Source: an uncultured Campylobacter sp.
GTDB lineage: Bacteria > Campylobacterota > Campylobacteria > Campylobacterales > Campylobacteraceae
Assembly (NCBI RefSeq): GCF_938045535.1
Contig: NZ_CALIMQ010000328.1
Location: 1-6,727 of the forward strand
DNA: 6,727 nt
Direction of reading: 5' to 3'
Shown piece after piece: positions 1 to 6,727 of the stretch. Both the position numbers and the translations under genes were made by a program. A model generated the notes under the pieces. It worked only from the letters and a program-made list of their open reading frames with translations, made no database searches and was not told the origin of the DNA. Each line of letters starts with the position of its first letter. Within the stretch, counting starts at the first letter, position 1.

Positions 1-6
1 TATTTA

Positions 7-15
7 CTCTCCTCT
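7..15 (-). promoter_or_regulatory. Possible ribosome-binding site for a leftward gene beyond the left edge
   Basis: Read on the minus strand, this stretch gives AGAGGAGAG, a good Shine-Dalgarno match, followed by TAAATA up to the edge of the window. A start codon would fall at or just outside the first base, at normal spacing. This would place another leftward gene directly downstream of the ribonuclease H gene, perhaps in the same transcript. The start codon itself is not visible, so this is inference from the purine-rich motif alone. Confidence 0.3.
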
Positions 16-82
16 GTCTATATAAAAGAATATCTTTTTTACAAAAGCCTTTCTTCGTTATTCATTATAAATAATTCTGTTC

Positions 83-688
83 TTATTCCAGCAATGCATT
101 TTTTGCCAATTGATCAGCCATTTCGTTGTACATGACGCCTGTATGGCTTGCCACCTTATGAAAATGAACCGTCAGCTGTCCTTTTATTAATTCATAATAC
201 TCCCGCAGCGCTTTTGTTCCCCGTTTATTCGCTTTCCACTCTCCGGTACACCATTTCTCTATACCGACATAGTCATAATATAAATTTATCTCCGATATCC
301 CTTTTTCCAAACATTTTCCCATCGCAAACACTGCACCATGTATTTCTCCCGCCACATTCCGCATCTGCGCTTCTTCTGCATCAATAATTTTCTCTGCATA
401 AGTTTCAACAGTTCCATGGTGGATAAAGACAACCCCAAACGAAAAGGTATCGGGAATTGTCGGAATATAAGAACCGTCTACATATACCGCCACTCTTAAT
501 TCGTCTTTCAAGGCTTTCACCTTTTTATCAGCAACATCCCCCAAGAATTCCATTGCTTCTTCTTTTGTAAAAAAGCCTTTGTAAGACGCACCGGGATATC
601 CAATAACCTGCAATTTACAGTCATCCCAACTTGTAAACAAACCGGTTTTCCTGCCGGATTTCACAGCATACCATAATTTTTTTTTCAC
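83..688 (-). CDS. rnhA: Viroplasmin-domain ribonuclease H (type 1 RNase H)
   Basis: A complete 201-residue protein predicted to cut the RNA strand of RNA-DNA hybrids in the cytoplasm, as in removal of primers and R-loops. Residues about 4-50 (starting KLWYAVKSGRKTG, with the GYPGASYKGF segment) match the small caulimovirus viroplasmin-like domain that binds hybrids or double-stranded RNA in bacterial and eukaryotic RNase H1. Residues about 64-200 are the RNase HI fold. The DEDD metal-binding residues are visible as D71 in VDGS, E115 in GEIHGA, D139 in YYDY and D192 in NEMADQLA, with the catalytic-loop histidine H182 in ASHTG, so the enzyme should be active. The start is GTG, chosen because AAAGGAG lies 7 bases upstream and the viroplasmin domain begins immediately after it. 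It is divergent from the exporter gene. The family call is firm; the symbol rnhA is used in its broad sense. Confidence 0.93.
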   Translation of the reverse strand: MKKKLWYAVKSGRKTGLFTSWDDCKLQVIGYPGASYKGFFTKEEAMEFLGDVADKKVKALKDELRVAVYVDGSYIPTIPDTFSFGVVFIHHGTVETYAEKIIDAEEAQMRNVAGEIHGAVFAMGKCLEKGISEINLYYDYVGIEKWCTGEWKANKRGTKALREYYELIKGQLTVHFHKVASHTGVMYNEMADQLAKNALLE

Positions 689-695
689 AAAAACG

Positions 696-702
696 CTCCT
701 TT
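696..702 (-). promoter_or_regulatory. Ribosome-binding site that fixes the GTG start of the RNase H gene
   Basis: The minus strand reads AAAGGAG, then seven bases, then GTG at 688-686. No ATG lies at suitable spacing, so this strong Shine-Dalgarno match supports GTG as the true start. Confidence 0.75.
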
Positions 703-713
703 ATTATTCATAT

Positions 714-730
714 CCATAGGCTGCCTGTGG
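714..730. repeat. Inverted repeat next to the exporter -10 box (candidate operator)
   Basis: CCATAGG and CCTGTGG flank a three-base CTG. The arms are complementary at six of seven positions, and the seventh is a G-T wobble in RNA. The dyad lies between the two divergent genes and ends four bases before a perfect TATAAT. That is a common position for a repressor or activator site. It may equally be a chance palindrome, since no regulator gene is visible and the arms match no operator I recognise. Confidence 0.35.
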
Positions 731-733
731 TAG

Positions 734-739
734 TATAAT
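734..739 (+). promoter_or_regulatory. Predicted -10 box of the exporter gene
   Basis: A perfect TATAAT lies 27 bases before the exporter start codon and would give a leader of about 20 bases. At 17-base spacing the -35 position (711-716, TATCCA) matches the TTGACA consensus at only three of six bases, so the promoter may be weak or need an activator. On the opposite strand the overlapping bases 737-732 read TATACT, a possible -10 box for the RNase H gene, but no good -35 box accompanies it. Confidence 0.55.
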
Positions 740-755
740 AAAAACTGAATTTATT

Positions 756-760
756 AGAGG
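756..760 (+). promoter_or_regulatory. Ribosome-binding site of the exporter gene
   Basis: AGAGG lies six bases before the ATG at 767. It supports this start over later methionines. Confidence 0.65.
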
Positions 761-766
761 ATCATT

Positions 767-1456
767 ATGTTAAAATTCAATTTATTACACACTTTCCCTG
801 CTTTTACCATCAAAAACTATCGGACTTTTTTCCTTTCCCAATGGGTTGCTCTCATGGGGCTTTGGATGCAGCTTACTGCACAGCAGTGGCTTGTTTATGA
901 AATTACTGATTCCCCTCTGCTGTTAGGTGTTCTGAGTACTATGCAATATATGCCAAGCCTCCTTTTCACACTGTGGACCGGTTTTTGGATTGATCGCCAC
1001 AAAAAGAAAAGTATTTTGTTGGGAACACAGCTTATGTATATGCTCCAGGCTTTTCTTTTAGGGCTCATCCTGTGGAGCGGTCATACTGATTATTATTGGA
1101 TTCTTCTTTTTGCATTTTTTCTCGGTACCATAGACTGTATTGATCTTCCCGCACGGATGGCTTTCATGCCTTACTTAGTGGGAACACAATACCTGAAAAG
1201 TGCAGTCAGCTTAAATTCCACCAACTTTAATATTACAAGAATGCTTGGTCCCATTTTAGCAGCTTTTCTTCTTAGCTATCTCAGCTACAGTACTATTTTC
1301 TTTTTGAATGCACTCTGTCTTATCCCTATTATCATTGTCTACTTGCGTATAAAAGTGGATGAACCCCAAAACCATACCATCTCAAACGATATAATGGGAG
1401 AAATCAAGGCAGGTCTCAGATACACGTTGCATCATAAAATTATTTTATCCTATTAA
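767..1456 (+). pseudogene. MFS exporter (EntS-like / MFS_3 type), 3' half missing at the join
   Basis: The N-terminal half of a major-facilitator membrane transporter. About 228 residues are present, against the roughly 400-430 usual for the family. Predicted membrane helices lie near residues 22-40, 51-75, 83-104, 108-122, 158-172 and 175-194. A cytoplasmic loop follows (about 195-222), and the sequence stops as helix 7 begins (HHKIILSY). The MFS signature loop between helices 2 and 3 is clear at 72-81 (GFWIDRHKKK, with D76 and R77). DLPAR (126-130), the asparagine-rich LNSTNFN stretch and RMLGP (158-162) are typical of the enterobactin-exporter-like, proton-driven efflux branch. Substrate cannot be told. 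The TAA at 1454-1456 is not the gene's own stop: it arises where this frame runs into rpoB sequence. The gene is probably intact in its source genome and cut by the join; a six-helix fragment would not be expected to function alone. Confidence 0.88.
1431..1456. other. Chimeric junction between AT-rich DNA and Campylobacter-like rpoB
   Basis: To the left, base composition, codon use and the reading frame belong to the AT-rich exporter. To the right they belong to a higher-GC rpoB. Both genes are broken at this point: the exporter loses its C-terminal half and rpoB its N-terminal part. The stretch 1437-1451 makes sense in both frames, as KIILSY in the exporter and as KLFYP in RpoB. The exact breakpoint therefore lies within a short shared AT-rich run. 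No insertion sequence, transposase, tRNA, attachment site or terminal repeat is visible to explain a natural rearrangement. Confidence 0.85.
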
Positions 1457-4400
1457 GACGATCTATATTAAAAAAGGAAAATTCCTGACCGATTTCGATC
1501 CTAAAGAGTATTCCGGTAGGCTCGATTACGACATTATAAACGAAAAGGGCGAGGTGCTTCATCAAGCAAGCAAGCGCCTAACATCCAAAAAAGCGGAGAA
1601 GTTAGCAGAGGACGGACTAAAGCTCATCGAATATCCGGCTGAAATTTTAGCCGAGCGCTACCTGGCCGATGCCATCGTCGATAAAAATAGCGGCGAAGTA
1701 CTTTTTGATTCGCTAACTGCGCTAGATGAGGGCAAGCTAGCCAAGATCGCTAACACCGAGAAAAAATTTACGATCGCTAACGACCTAGCTAGCGGCGTAG
1801 ATACTTCAATCATAAATTCTTTTATTCAAGATGCAGACGCGCTTAAGCTCTTGCAGCAAAGCGAGGGCATAGACGACGAGAACGATCTGGCTGCGATTAG
1901 AATTTACAAGGTTATGCGCCCGGGCGAGCCGGTGGTAAAAGAAGCGGCAAAGAGCTTCGTAAACGATCTGTTTTTCAACCCTGAGCGCTACGATCTGACC
2001 AAAGTCGGTCGTATGAAGATGAATCACAAGCTGGGTATCGAGGCACCGGAGTACGTAACCGTACTAACCAGCGAGGATATTATCAAGACGGCTAAATATC
2101 TAATCAGGGTTAAAAACGGCGACGGCTTCATCGACGATCGCGATAATCTCGGAAACCGCCGCATCCGCTCGATCGGCGAGCTTTTGGCAAACGAGATGCA
2201 CCTTGGATTTATCAAGGTTCAAAAGGCGATTAAAGATAAATTTACCGGCATTAGCGGAAATTTAGACGAGCTTATGCCGTATGATTTCGTAAACCCTAAA
2301 ATCATCACCACTACGCTTATGGAATTTTTCACCGGTGGCCAGCTAAGCCAGTTTATGGATCAGACTAACCCGCTTAGCGAGGTTACGCATAAGCGCCGTC
2401 TATCTGCGCTGGGCGAGGGTGGTTTAGTTAAAGAGCGCGCCGGCTTTGAGGTGCGCGACGTCCATCCTACGCATTACGGTAGAATTTGTCCTATCGAAAC
2501 TCCGGAGGGTCAAAATATCGGTCTGATCAATACCCTAGCTACCTATGCGAAGGTAAATGATCTGGGCTTTGTCGAGGCTCCGTATAAAAAGGTCGTAAAC
2601 GGTAAGGTTACCGACGAGATCGTCTATCTTACCGCTACGCAGGAAGAGGGGCTCGTAATCGCTCCTGCGTCCGCTAAATTAGACGAAGAGGGCAATATCG
2701 TAGAGGAGCTTTTGGAGGTTAGAAAAGACGGCGAAAATATCATGGCTAAACGCGAGGATATTTCGCTGATAGACCTTTGCTCGGGTATGGTCGCGGGCGT
2801 AGCGGCGTCGCTGATTCCGTTTTTGGAGCACGACGATGCTAACCGCGCGCTTATGGGCTCGAACATGCAGCGCCAAGCCGTGCCGCTTCTGCACTCCACC
2901 GCTCCTATCGTCGGAACGGGCATGGAGGCGATCATCGCGCGCGATTCGTGGGAAGCGATCAAGGCTAAACGCGACGGCGTCGTAGAAAAGGTCGATAATA
3001 AAAATATATTTATTTTGGGCGAAGACGAAAAAGGTCCGTTTATCGATCACTACTCGATGGAGAAAAATTTACGCACTAACCAAAACACTACCTTTTCACA
3101 GCGCCCTATCGTGCGAAAAGGCGACGTGATAAAGGCGGGTCAAATCATAGCCGACGGTCCTAGCATGGACGGCGGCGAGCTTGCGATCGGCAAAAACGCT
3201 CTTATAGCTTTCATGCCGTGGCATGGCTATAATTACGAGGACGCCGTCGTCATGAGCGAAAAGATGATCCGCGCCGACGAATACACCAGCGTGCATGTTT
3301 ATGAAAAGGAGATCGAGGCTAGAGAGCTTAAAGACGGCGTAGAGGAGATCACGCGCGACATCCCTAATATCAAAGAGGAGGAGCTTACCCACCTTGATGA
3401 TAGCGGCATCGTAAAGATCGGTACTCACGTCAAGCCCGGCATGATCCTAGTAGGCAAAGTAACTCCGAAGGGCGAGGTTAAACCGACGCCAGAGGAGAGG
3501 CTTTTGCGTGCGATCTTCGGCGAGAAGGCAGGACATGTGGTAAATAAATCGCTCTACGCGACCGCCTCTATGGAAGGCGTAGTAATCGACGTTAAAATTT
3601 TTACCAAAAAGGGCTACGAGAAGGATCCGCGCACGAACAAAGCCTATGAGGATGAAAAAACCGAGCTCGAAAGGGAGCATCACGATAGGCTTTTGATGCT
3701 TGATCGCGAGGAGATGCTAAAGGTAGTGGCACTTCTTTCTAAAAGCGCTTTGCAAAGCGATCAAAGCCTCAATAAAAAAGATTATAAAAAGGGTGATAAG
3801 GTTAAAAAAGAGGAGCTTGAAAGCTCCAACCGCTTTACATTAAATTCCTTCGTCAAGGCTTATTCTAAAGCTGTTCAGAAGGAATACGAGGAGTTAAAAA
3901 ATCACTTCCAAAACGAAAAGCGCAAGCTCAAAGAGGAACACGACGAAAAGATCGAAATTTTAGAAAAAGACGATATCTTGCCAAGCGGCGTAGTTAAGCT
4001 CGTTAAAGTCTACATTGCAACCAAGCGTAAACTAAAAGTGGGCGATAAGATGGCGGGCCGCCACGGAAATAAGGGTATCGTTTCAAATATCGTCCCTGAG
4101 GTCGATATGCCGTATCTGCCTAGTGGACAGCGCGTGGATATCGTGCTAAATCCTCTCGGCGTTCCTAGCCGTATGAATATCGGTCAGATAATGGAGAGCC
4201 ACTTGGGTCTTGTGGGTTGGCGCTTAGGCGAGCAGATCGCTAAAATTTTAGAGGAGAAAACGGGTGAATGGATAAAAACCCTTCGCGCCAAAATGATTGA
4301 GATCGCAGGCGTTTCCAAACTAATGCAGGCTAAAAAAACGCTTGAGAAGATCAGCGACGAGGATCTTTTAAAATACGCTAGAGATTGGGCTAAGGGCGTT

Positions 4401-4901
4401 AGATTTTCCGCTCCGATATTCGAAGGTATCGTGCCGGAGGACTTCAAAAAGCTATTTGAGATGGCGGGCATCGATCAGGACGGCAAGACCGAGCTTTACG
4501 ATGGTCGCACCGGCGAAAAGATCAAAGAGCGCGTAAACGTGGGCTGCATGTATTATCTCAAGCTGCACCACCTAGTCGACGAAAAGGTTCACGCAAGAAG
4601 CACCGGTCCTTACAGCCTAGTTACGCAGCAGCCGGTCGGCGGCAAGGCGCTATTCGGCGGTCAAAGATTTGGAGAGATGGAAGTTTGGGCTCTGGAAGCA
4701 TACGGCGCTGCATACACGCTTCGCGAAATGCTAACGATCAAATCCGACGACGTTGATGGACGTTTGGCTGCGTATAAAGCGCTGACAAAAGGCGAAAACG
4801 TTCCGTCTACCGGAATTCCTGAGACATTTTTTGTTTTAACAAACGAGCTTAAATCGCTTGCTCTAGACGTTGAAATTTACGAGAATGGAGAGAATAAATG
4901 A
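1437..4901 (+). CDS. rpoB: RNA polymerase beta subunit, N-terminus missing
   Basis: About 1154 codons of the beta subunit, which forms half of the RNA polymerase active-site cleft. The reading frame is open from 1395, but RpoB-like sequence begins at KLFYP (1437), which aligns with LFFEK near residue 240 of E. coli RpoB. Roughly 230 N-terminal residues (start of the protrusion and part of the lobe) are absent. GTG at 1554 is an internal valine codon, not a start. Visible landmarks are the rifampicin pocket (GQLSQFMDQTNPLSE onward, 2338-2430), HPTHYGRICPIETPEGQN (2464-2517), GYNYED with the conserved Glu and Asp codons at 3237 and 3240, and a charged insertion (about 3636-3975). They continue with GDKMAGRHGNKG with active-site lysines at 4047 and 4071, and the C-terminal HARSTGPYSLVTQQP block with histidine at 4590. 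The C-terminus is complete. Sequence and separation from rpoC point to Campylobacter. The upstream ribosomal protein genes usual for this operon are not in the window. Confidence 0.97.
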   Translation, partial: KLFYPIKTIYIKKGKFLTDFDPKEYSGRLDYDIINEKGEVLHQASKRLTSKKAEKLAEDGLKLIEYPAEILAERYLADAIVDKNSGEVLFDSLTALDEGKLAKIANTEKKFTIANDLASGVDTSIINSFIQDADALKLLQQSEGIDDENDLAAIRIYKVMRPGEPVVKEAAKSFVNDLFFNPERYDLTKVGRMKMNHKLGIEAPEYVTVLTSEDIIKTAKYLIRVKNGDGFIDDRDNLGNRRIRSIGELLANEMHLGFIKVQKAIKDKFTGISGNLDELMPYDFVNPKIITTTLMEFFTGGQLSQFMDQTNPLSEVTHKRRLSALGEGGLVKERAGFEVRDVHPTHYGRICPIETPEGQNIGLINTLATYAKVNDLGFVEAPYKKVVNGKVTDEIVYLTATQEEGLVIAPASAKLDEEGNIVEELLEVRKDGENIMAKREDISLIDLCSGMVAGVAASLIPFLEHDDANRALMGSNMQRQAVPLLHSTAPIVGTGMEAIIARDSWEAIKAKRDGVVEKVDNKNIFILGEDEKGPFIDHYSMEKNLRTNQNTTFSQRPIVRKGDVIKAGQIIADGPSMDGGELAIGKNALIAFMPWHGYNYEDAVVMSEKMIRADEYTSVHVYEKEIEARELKDGVEEITRDIPNIKEEELTHLDDSGIVKIGTHVKPGMILVGKVTPKGEVKPTPEERLLRAIFGEKAGHVVNKSLYATASMEGVVIDVKIFTKKGYEKDPRTNKAYEDEKTELEREHHDRLLMLDREEMLKVVALLSKSALQSDQSLNKKDYKKGDKVKKEELESSNRFTLNSFVKAYSKAVQKEYEELKNHFQNEKRKLKEEHDEKIEILEKDDILPSGVVKLVKVYIATKRKLKVGDKMAGRHGNKGIVSNIVPEVDMPYLPSGQRVDIVLNPLGVPSRMNIGQIMESHLGLVGWRLGEQIAKILEEKTGEWIKTLRAKMIEIAGVSKLMQAKKTLEKISDEDLLKYARDWAKGVRFSAPIFEGIVPEDFKKLFEMAGIDQDGKTELYDGRTGEKIKERVNVGCMYYLKLHHLVDEKVHARSTGPYSLVTQQPVGGKALFGGQRFGEMEVWALEAYGAAYTLREMLTIKSDDVDGRLAAYKALTKGENVPSTGIPETFFVLTNELKSLALDVEIYENGENK
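4887..4890 (+). promoter_or_regulatory. Ribosome-binding site of rpoC inside the end of rpoB
   Basis: GGAG lies seven bases before the rpoC ATG, within the last rpoB codons. Together with the ATGA stop-start overlap, it suggests coupled translation of the two subunits. Confidence 0.65.
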
Positions 4902-6727
4902 GCGATAATTCAAATTTAGAAAGAATAGAAATAAAAGAGGACGCCAGAGTCCACGATTTCGATGCGTTTGCAATCAGGCTTGCTAGTCCCGAGCAGATCA
5001 AAGCCTGGAGCCACGGCGAGGTCAAAAAGCCCGAGACTATTAACTACCGCACGCTCAAACCGGAGCGCGACGGGCTTTTTTGCGCTAAAATTTTCGGCCC
5101 CGTAAGAGACTATGAGTGCATCTGCGGCAAATATAAGAAGATGCGCTACAAAGGCTGGAAATGCGAAAAATGTGGCGTCGAGATCACGAGCTCGAAGGTT
5201 CGCCGCACTAGAATGGGGCATATCGAGCTGGTAACGCCGGTGGCGCATATTTGGTACGTAAATTCCTTGCCTAGCCGCATCGGTACGCTTCTAAATATCA
5301 AGATGAAAGATCTTGAGCGCGTGCTTTATTATGAGGCTTACATCGTAGAAAGCGCGGGCGAGGCATTTTACGACAACGAAAATTCCAAAAAGGTCGAGAA
5401 ATACGATGTTTTAAATGAGGAGCAGTATCAGAGCCTAAAAGAGCGCTTTTCGCAGACAGGCTTCGTCGCCAAAATGGGCGGTCAGGTGATCCGCGATATG
5501 CTAGCCGAGCTTGATTTGGTCGAAATTTTAAATTCTTTGAAGGAGGAGATGGCTAACACAAACTCCGAAGCGAAGAAAAAAACCATCGTCAAGCGTCTAA
5601 AGGTCGTCGAGAGCTTTTTAAATTCTGGCAACCGTCCTGAGTGGATGATGATTACGAATCTTCCCGTGCTGCCTGCCGATCTGCGCCCGCTTGTAAGCCT
5701 TGAGGGCGGCAAATTTGCGGTTTCGGACGTAAACGATCTGTATCGTCGCGTCATAAATCGAAATTCTAGGCTCAAAAGGCTGATGGAGCTCGATGCACCC
5801 GAGATCATCATCCGTAATGAGAAACGAATGCTTCAAGAGGCGGTGGATGCGCTTTTTGATAACGGACGTCGCGCTAACGCCGTAAAGGGCGCCAATAAGC
5901 GACCGCTTAAATCTCTAAGTGAGATCATTAAAGGTAAACAAGGTCGCTTCCGTCAAAATTTACTCGGAAAGCGCGTGGATTTTTCGGGTCGCTCCGTCAT
6001 CGTCGTGGGTCCAAATTTACGCATGGATCAGTGCGGTCTACCTAAGACGATGGCGCTTGAGCTATTCAAGCCGCATCTAATCGCACGCCTGCAAGAGAAG
6101 GGCTATGCAACGACCGTTAAGCAGGCTAAAAAGATGATCGAAAATAGGATCAATGAAGTTTGGGAGTGCTTGGAGGAGGTCGTAAAGGACCATCCCGTCA
6201 TGCTAAACCGCGCGCCTACGCTTCATAAGATGTCTATTCAGGCGTTTCATCCCGTGCTCGTCGAGGGCAAGGCGATCAGACTGCATCCGCTAGTCTGCGC
6301 CGCGTTCAACGCGGACTTCGACGGCGATCAGATGGCAGTGCACGTGCCGCTTAGCCAAGAAGCGATCGCGGAATGTAAAATTTTAATGCTAAGCTCGATG
6401 AACATCTTGCTTCCTGCGAGCGGAAAGCCCGTCGCGGTGCCTAGTCAGGATATGGTTTTAGGAATTTATTATCTAAGCCTCGAAAAGCCGGGTGCAAAAG
6501 GAACGAATAAAATTTTTGCAAACGTCGATGAAGTAATGCTCGCCGTAGAGGCAAATGCGCTAGACATCCACGCTAAGATCAAAACGATGATCGATCGCCG
6601 CATTATCTTTACGACCGCGGGCCGCTTGATCATCAAATCAATCCTACCTAGCTTTATTCCGGATCATCTTTGGAATAAGATCATGAAGAAGAAGGATATC
6701 GCCGAGCTTGTCGATTACGTCTATAAA
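4898..6727 (+). CDS. rpoC: RNA polymerase beta' subunit, cut by the right edge
   Basis: The first 610 residues of the beta' subunit, roughly 40 percent of a Campylobacter-sized protein. It pairs with beta to form the catalytic cleft of RNA polymerase. ATG at 4898 overlaps the rpoB stop as ATGA and fits the family N-terminus (IEIKEDARVHDFDAF). The N-terminal zinc site is visible as C74, C76, C89 and C92 (CIC ... CEKC). Residues about 260-325 form the clamp helices that bind sigma, including NDLYRRVINRNSRLKRL. KRVDFSGRSVIVVGPNL (about 358-374) and NRAPTLHKMSIQAFHP (437-452) are the conserved double-psi-barrel approach. The magnesium-binding motif NADFDGD is at 471-477, with aspartates D473, D475 and D477 intact. 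The bridge helix and trigger loop lie beyond the window. The frame is open to the last base, with no internal stop. Composition matches rpoB, so both come from the same source genome. Confidence 0.98.
   Translation, partial: MSDNSNLERIEIKEDARVHDFDAFAIRLASPEQIKAWSHGEVKKPETINYRTLKPERDGLFCAKIFGPVRDYECICGKYKKMRYKGWKCEKCGVEITSSKVRRTRMGHIELVTPVAHIWYVNSLPSRIGTLLNIKMKDLERVLYYEAYIVESAGEAFYDNENSKKVEKYDVLNEEQYQSLKERFSQTGFVAKMGGQVIRDMLAELDLVEILNSLKEEMANTNSEAKKKTIVKRLKVVESFLNSGNRPEWMMITNLPVLPADLRPLVSLEGGKFAVSDVNDLYRRVINRNSRLKRLMELDAPEIIIRNEKRMLQEAVDALFDNGRRANAVKGANKRPLKSLSEIIKGKQGRFRQNLLGKRVDFSGRSVIVVGPNLRMDQCGLPKTMALELFKPHLIARLQEKGYATTVKQAKKMIENRINEVWECLEEVVKDHPVMLNRAPTLHKMSIQAFHPVLVEGKAIRLHPLVCAAFNADFDGDQMAVHVPLSQEAIAECKILMLSSMNILLPASGKPVAVPSQDMVLGIYYLSLEKPGAKGTNKIFANVDEVMLAVEANALDIHAKIKTMIDRRIIFTTAGRLIIKSILPSFIPDHLWNKIMKKKDIAELVDYVYK

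Noticed and set aside
24..38. AAAAGA-ATA-TCTTTT as a terminator after the RNase H gene
   Set aside because: The six-pair stem is almost all A-T with a three-base loop, too weak for a rho-independent terminator. A possible further leftward gene also argues against one here.
1..135. Plus-strand frame open from the left edge to about 135 as the end of an upstream gene
   Set aside because: It overlaps the coding end of the RNase H gene on the other strand. Its translation is short and low-complexity, and a ribosome-binding site for a leftward gene fits the same bases better.
148..387. Plus-strand open frame of 79 codons inside the RNase H gene
   Set aside because: It lies wholly opposite a gene with intact catalytic motifs, has no ribosome-binding site and gives a low-complexity protein with no recognisable domain.
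1431..1456. Insertion sequence or integrase-mediated event at the join
   Set aside because: No terminal inverted repeats, target duplication, tRNA end, transposase or integrase is visible on either side.
1554..1556. GTG as a start codon for a shorter RpoB
   Set aside because: RpoB-like sequence continues in frame upstream to about 1437, so this is an internal valine codon. There is no Shine-Dalgarno match at the right distance.
1806..4471. Several minus-strand open frames of 63-123 codons opposite rpoB
   Set aside because: All lie opposite highly conserved rpoB codons, overlap one another in different frames, and show no domains. They are by-products of codon bias in the GC-richer gene.
4916..5836. 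Three minus-strand open frames opposite rpoC
   Set aside because: They oppose the conserved N-terminal region of rpoC and encode nothing recognisable.

Overview
The window looks like two unrelated pieces of bacterial DNA joined at about position 1431-1456. The left piece (1 to about 1450) is AT-rich and has the look of a low-GC Firmicute, possibly a Negativicute (tentative). The right piece (about 1437 to 6727) has clearly higher GC. It is a textbook rpoB-rpoC pair whose proteins resemble those of Campylobacterota, most likely a higher-GC Campylobacter (species not determinable by eye).

Left piece: a complete leftward gene for a type 1 ribonuclease H with an N-terminal viroplasmin-like domain (83-688, GTG start) is divergent from a rightward major-facilitator exporter gene (767 onward). 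The 78-bp spacer between them carries a perfect TATAAT, an inverted repeat just upstream of it, and a ribosome-binding site for each gene. The exporter is cut off at the start of its seventh membrane helix, about halfway through its expected length. Bases 1-82 hold no complete gene, but a purine-rich stretch near the left edge could be the ribosome-binding site of another leftward gene outside the window.

Right piece: rpoB has lost roughly its first 230 codons and enters in frame at the join. The rest of the gene is intact to its stop at 4901. rpoC starts inside the rpoB stop through an ATGA overlap and runs off the right edge after 610 codons, past the catalytic NADFDGD motif. The two subunits form the catalytic core of RNA polymerase.

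None of the genes normally found upstream of rpoB (rplK, rplA, rplJ, rplL) is present, and an essential gene lacks its N-terminus. The simplest reading is therefore an assembly chimera from a mixed community, not a natural rearrangement. A real partial duplication or transfer cannot be excluded from sequence alone. I see no new biological system here. The most informative feature is the join itself, where a short AT-rich stretch makes sense in both the exporter frame and the rpoB frame.
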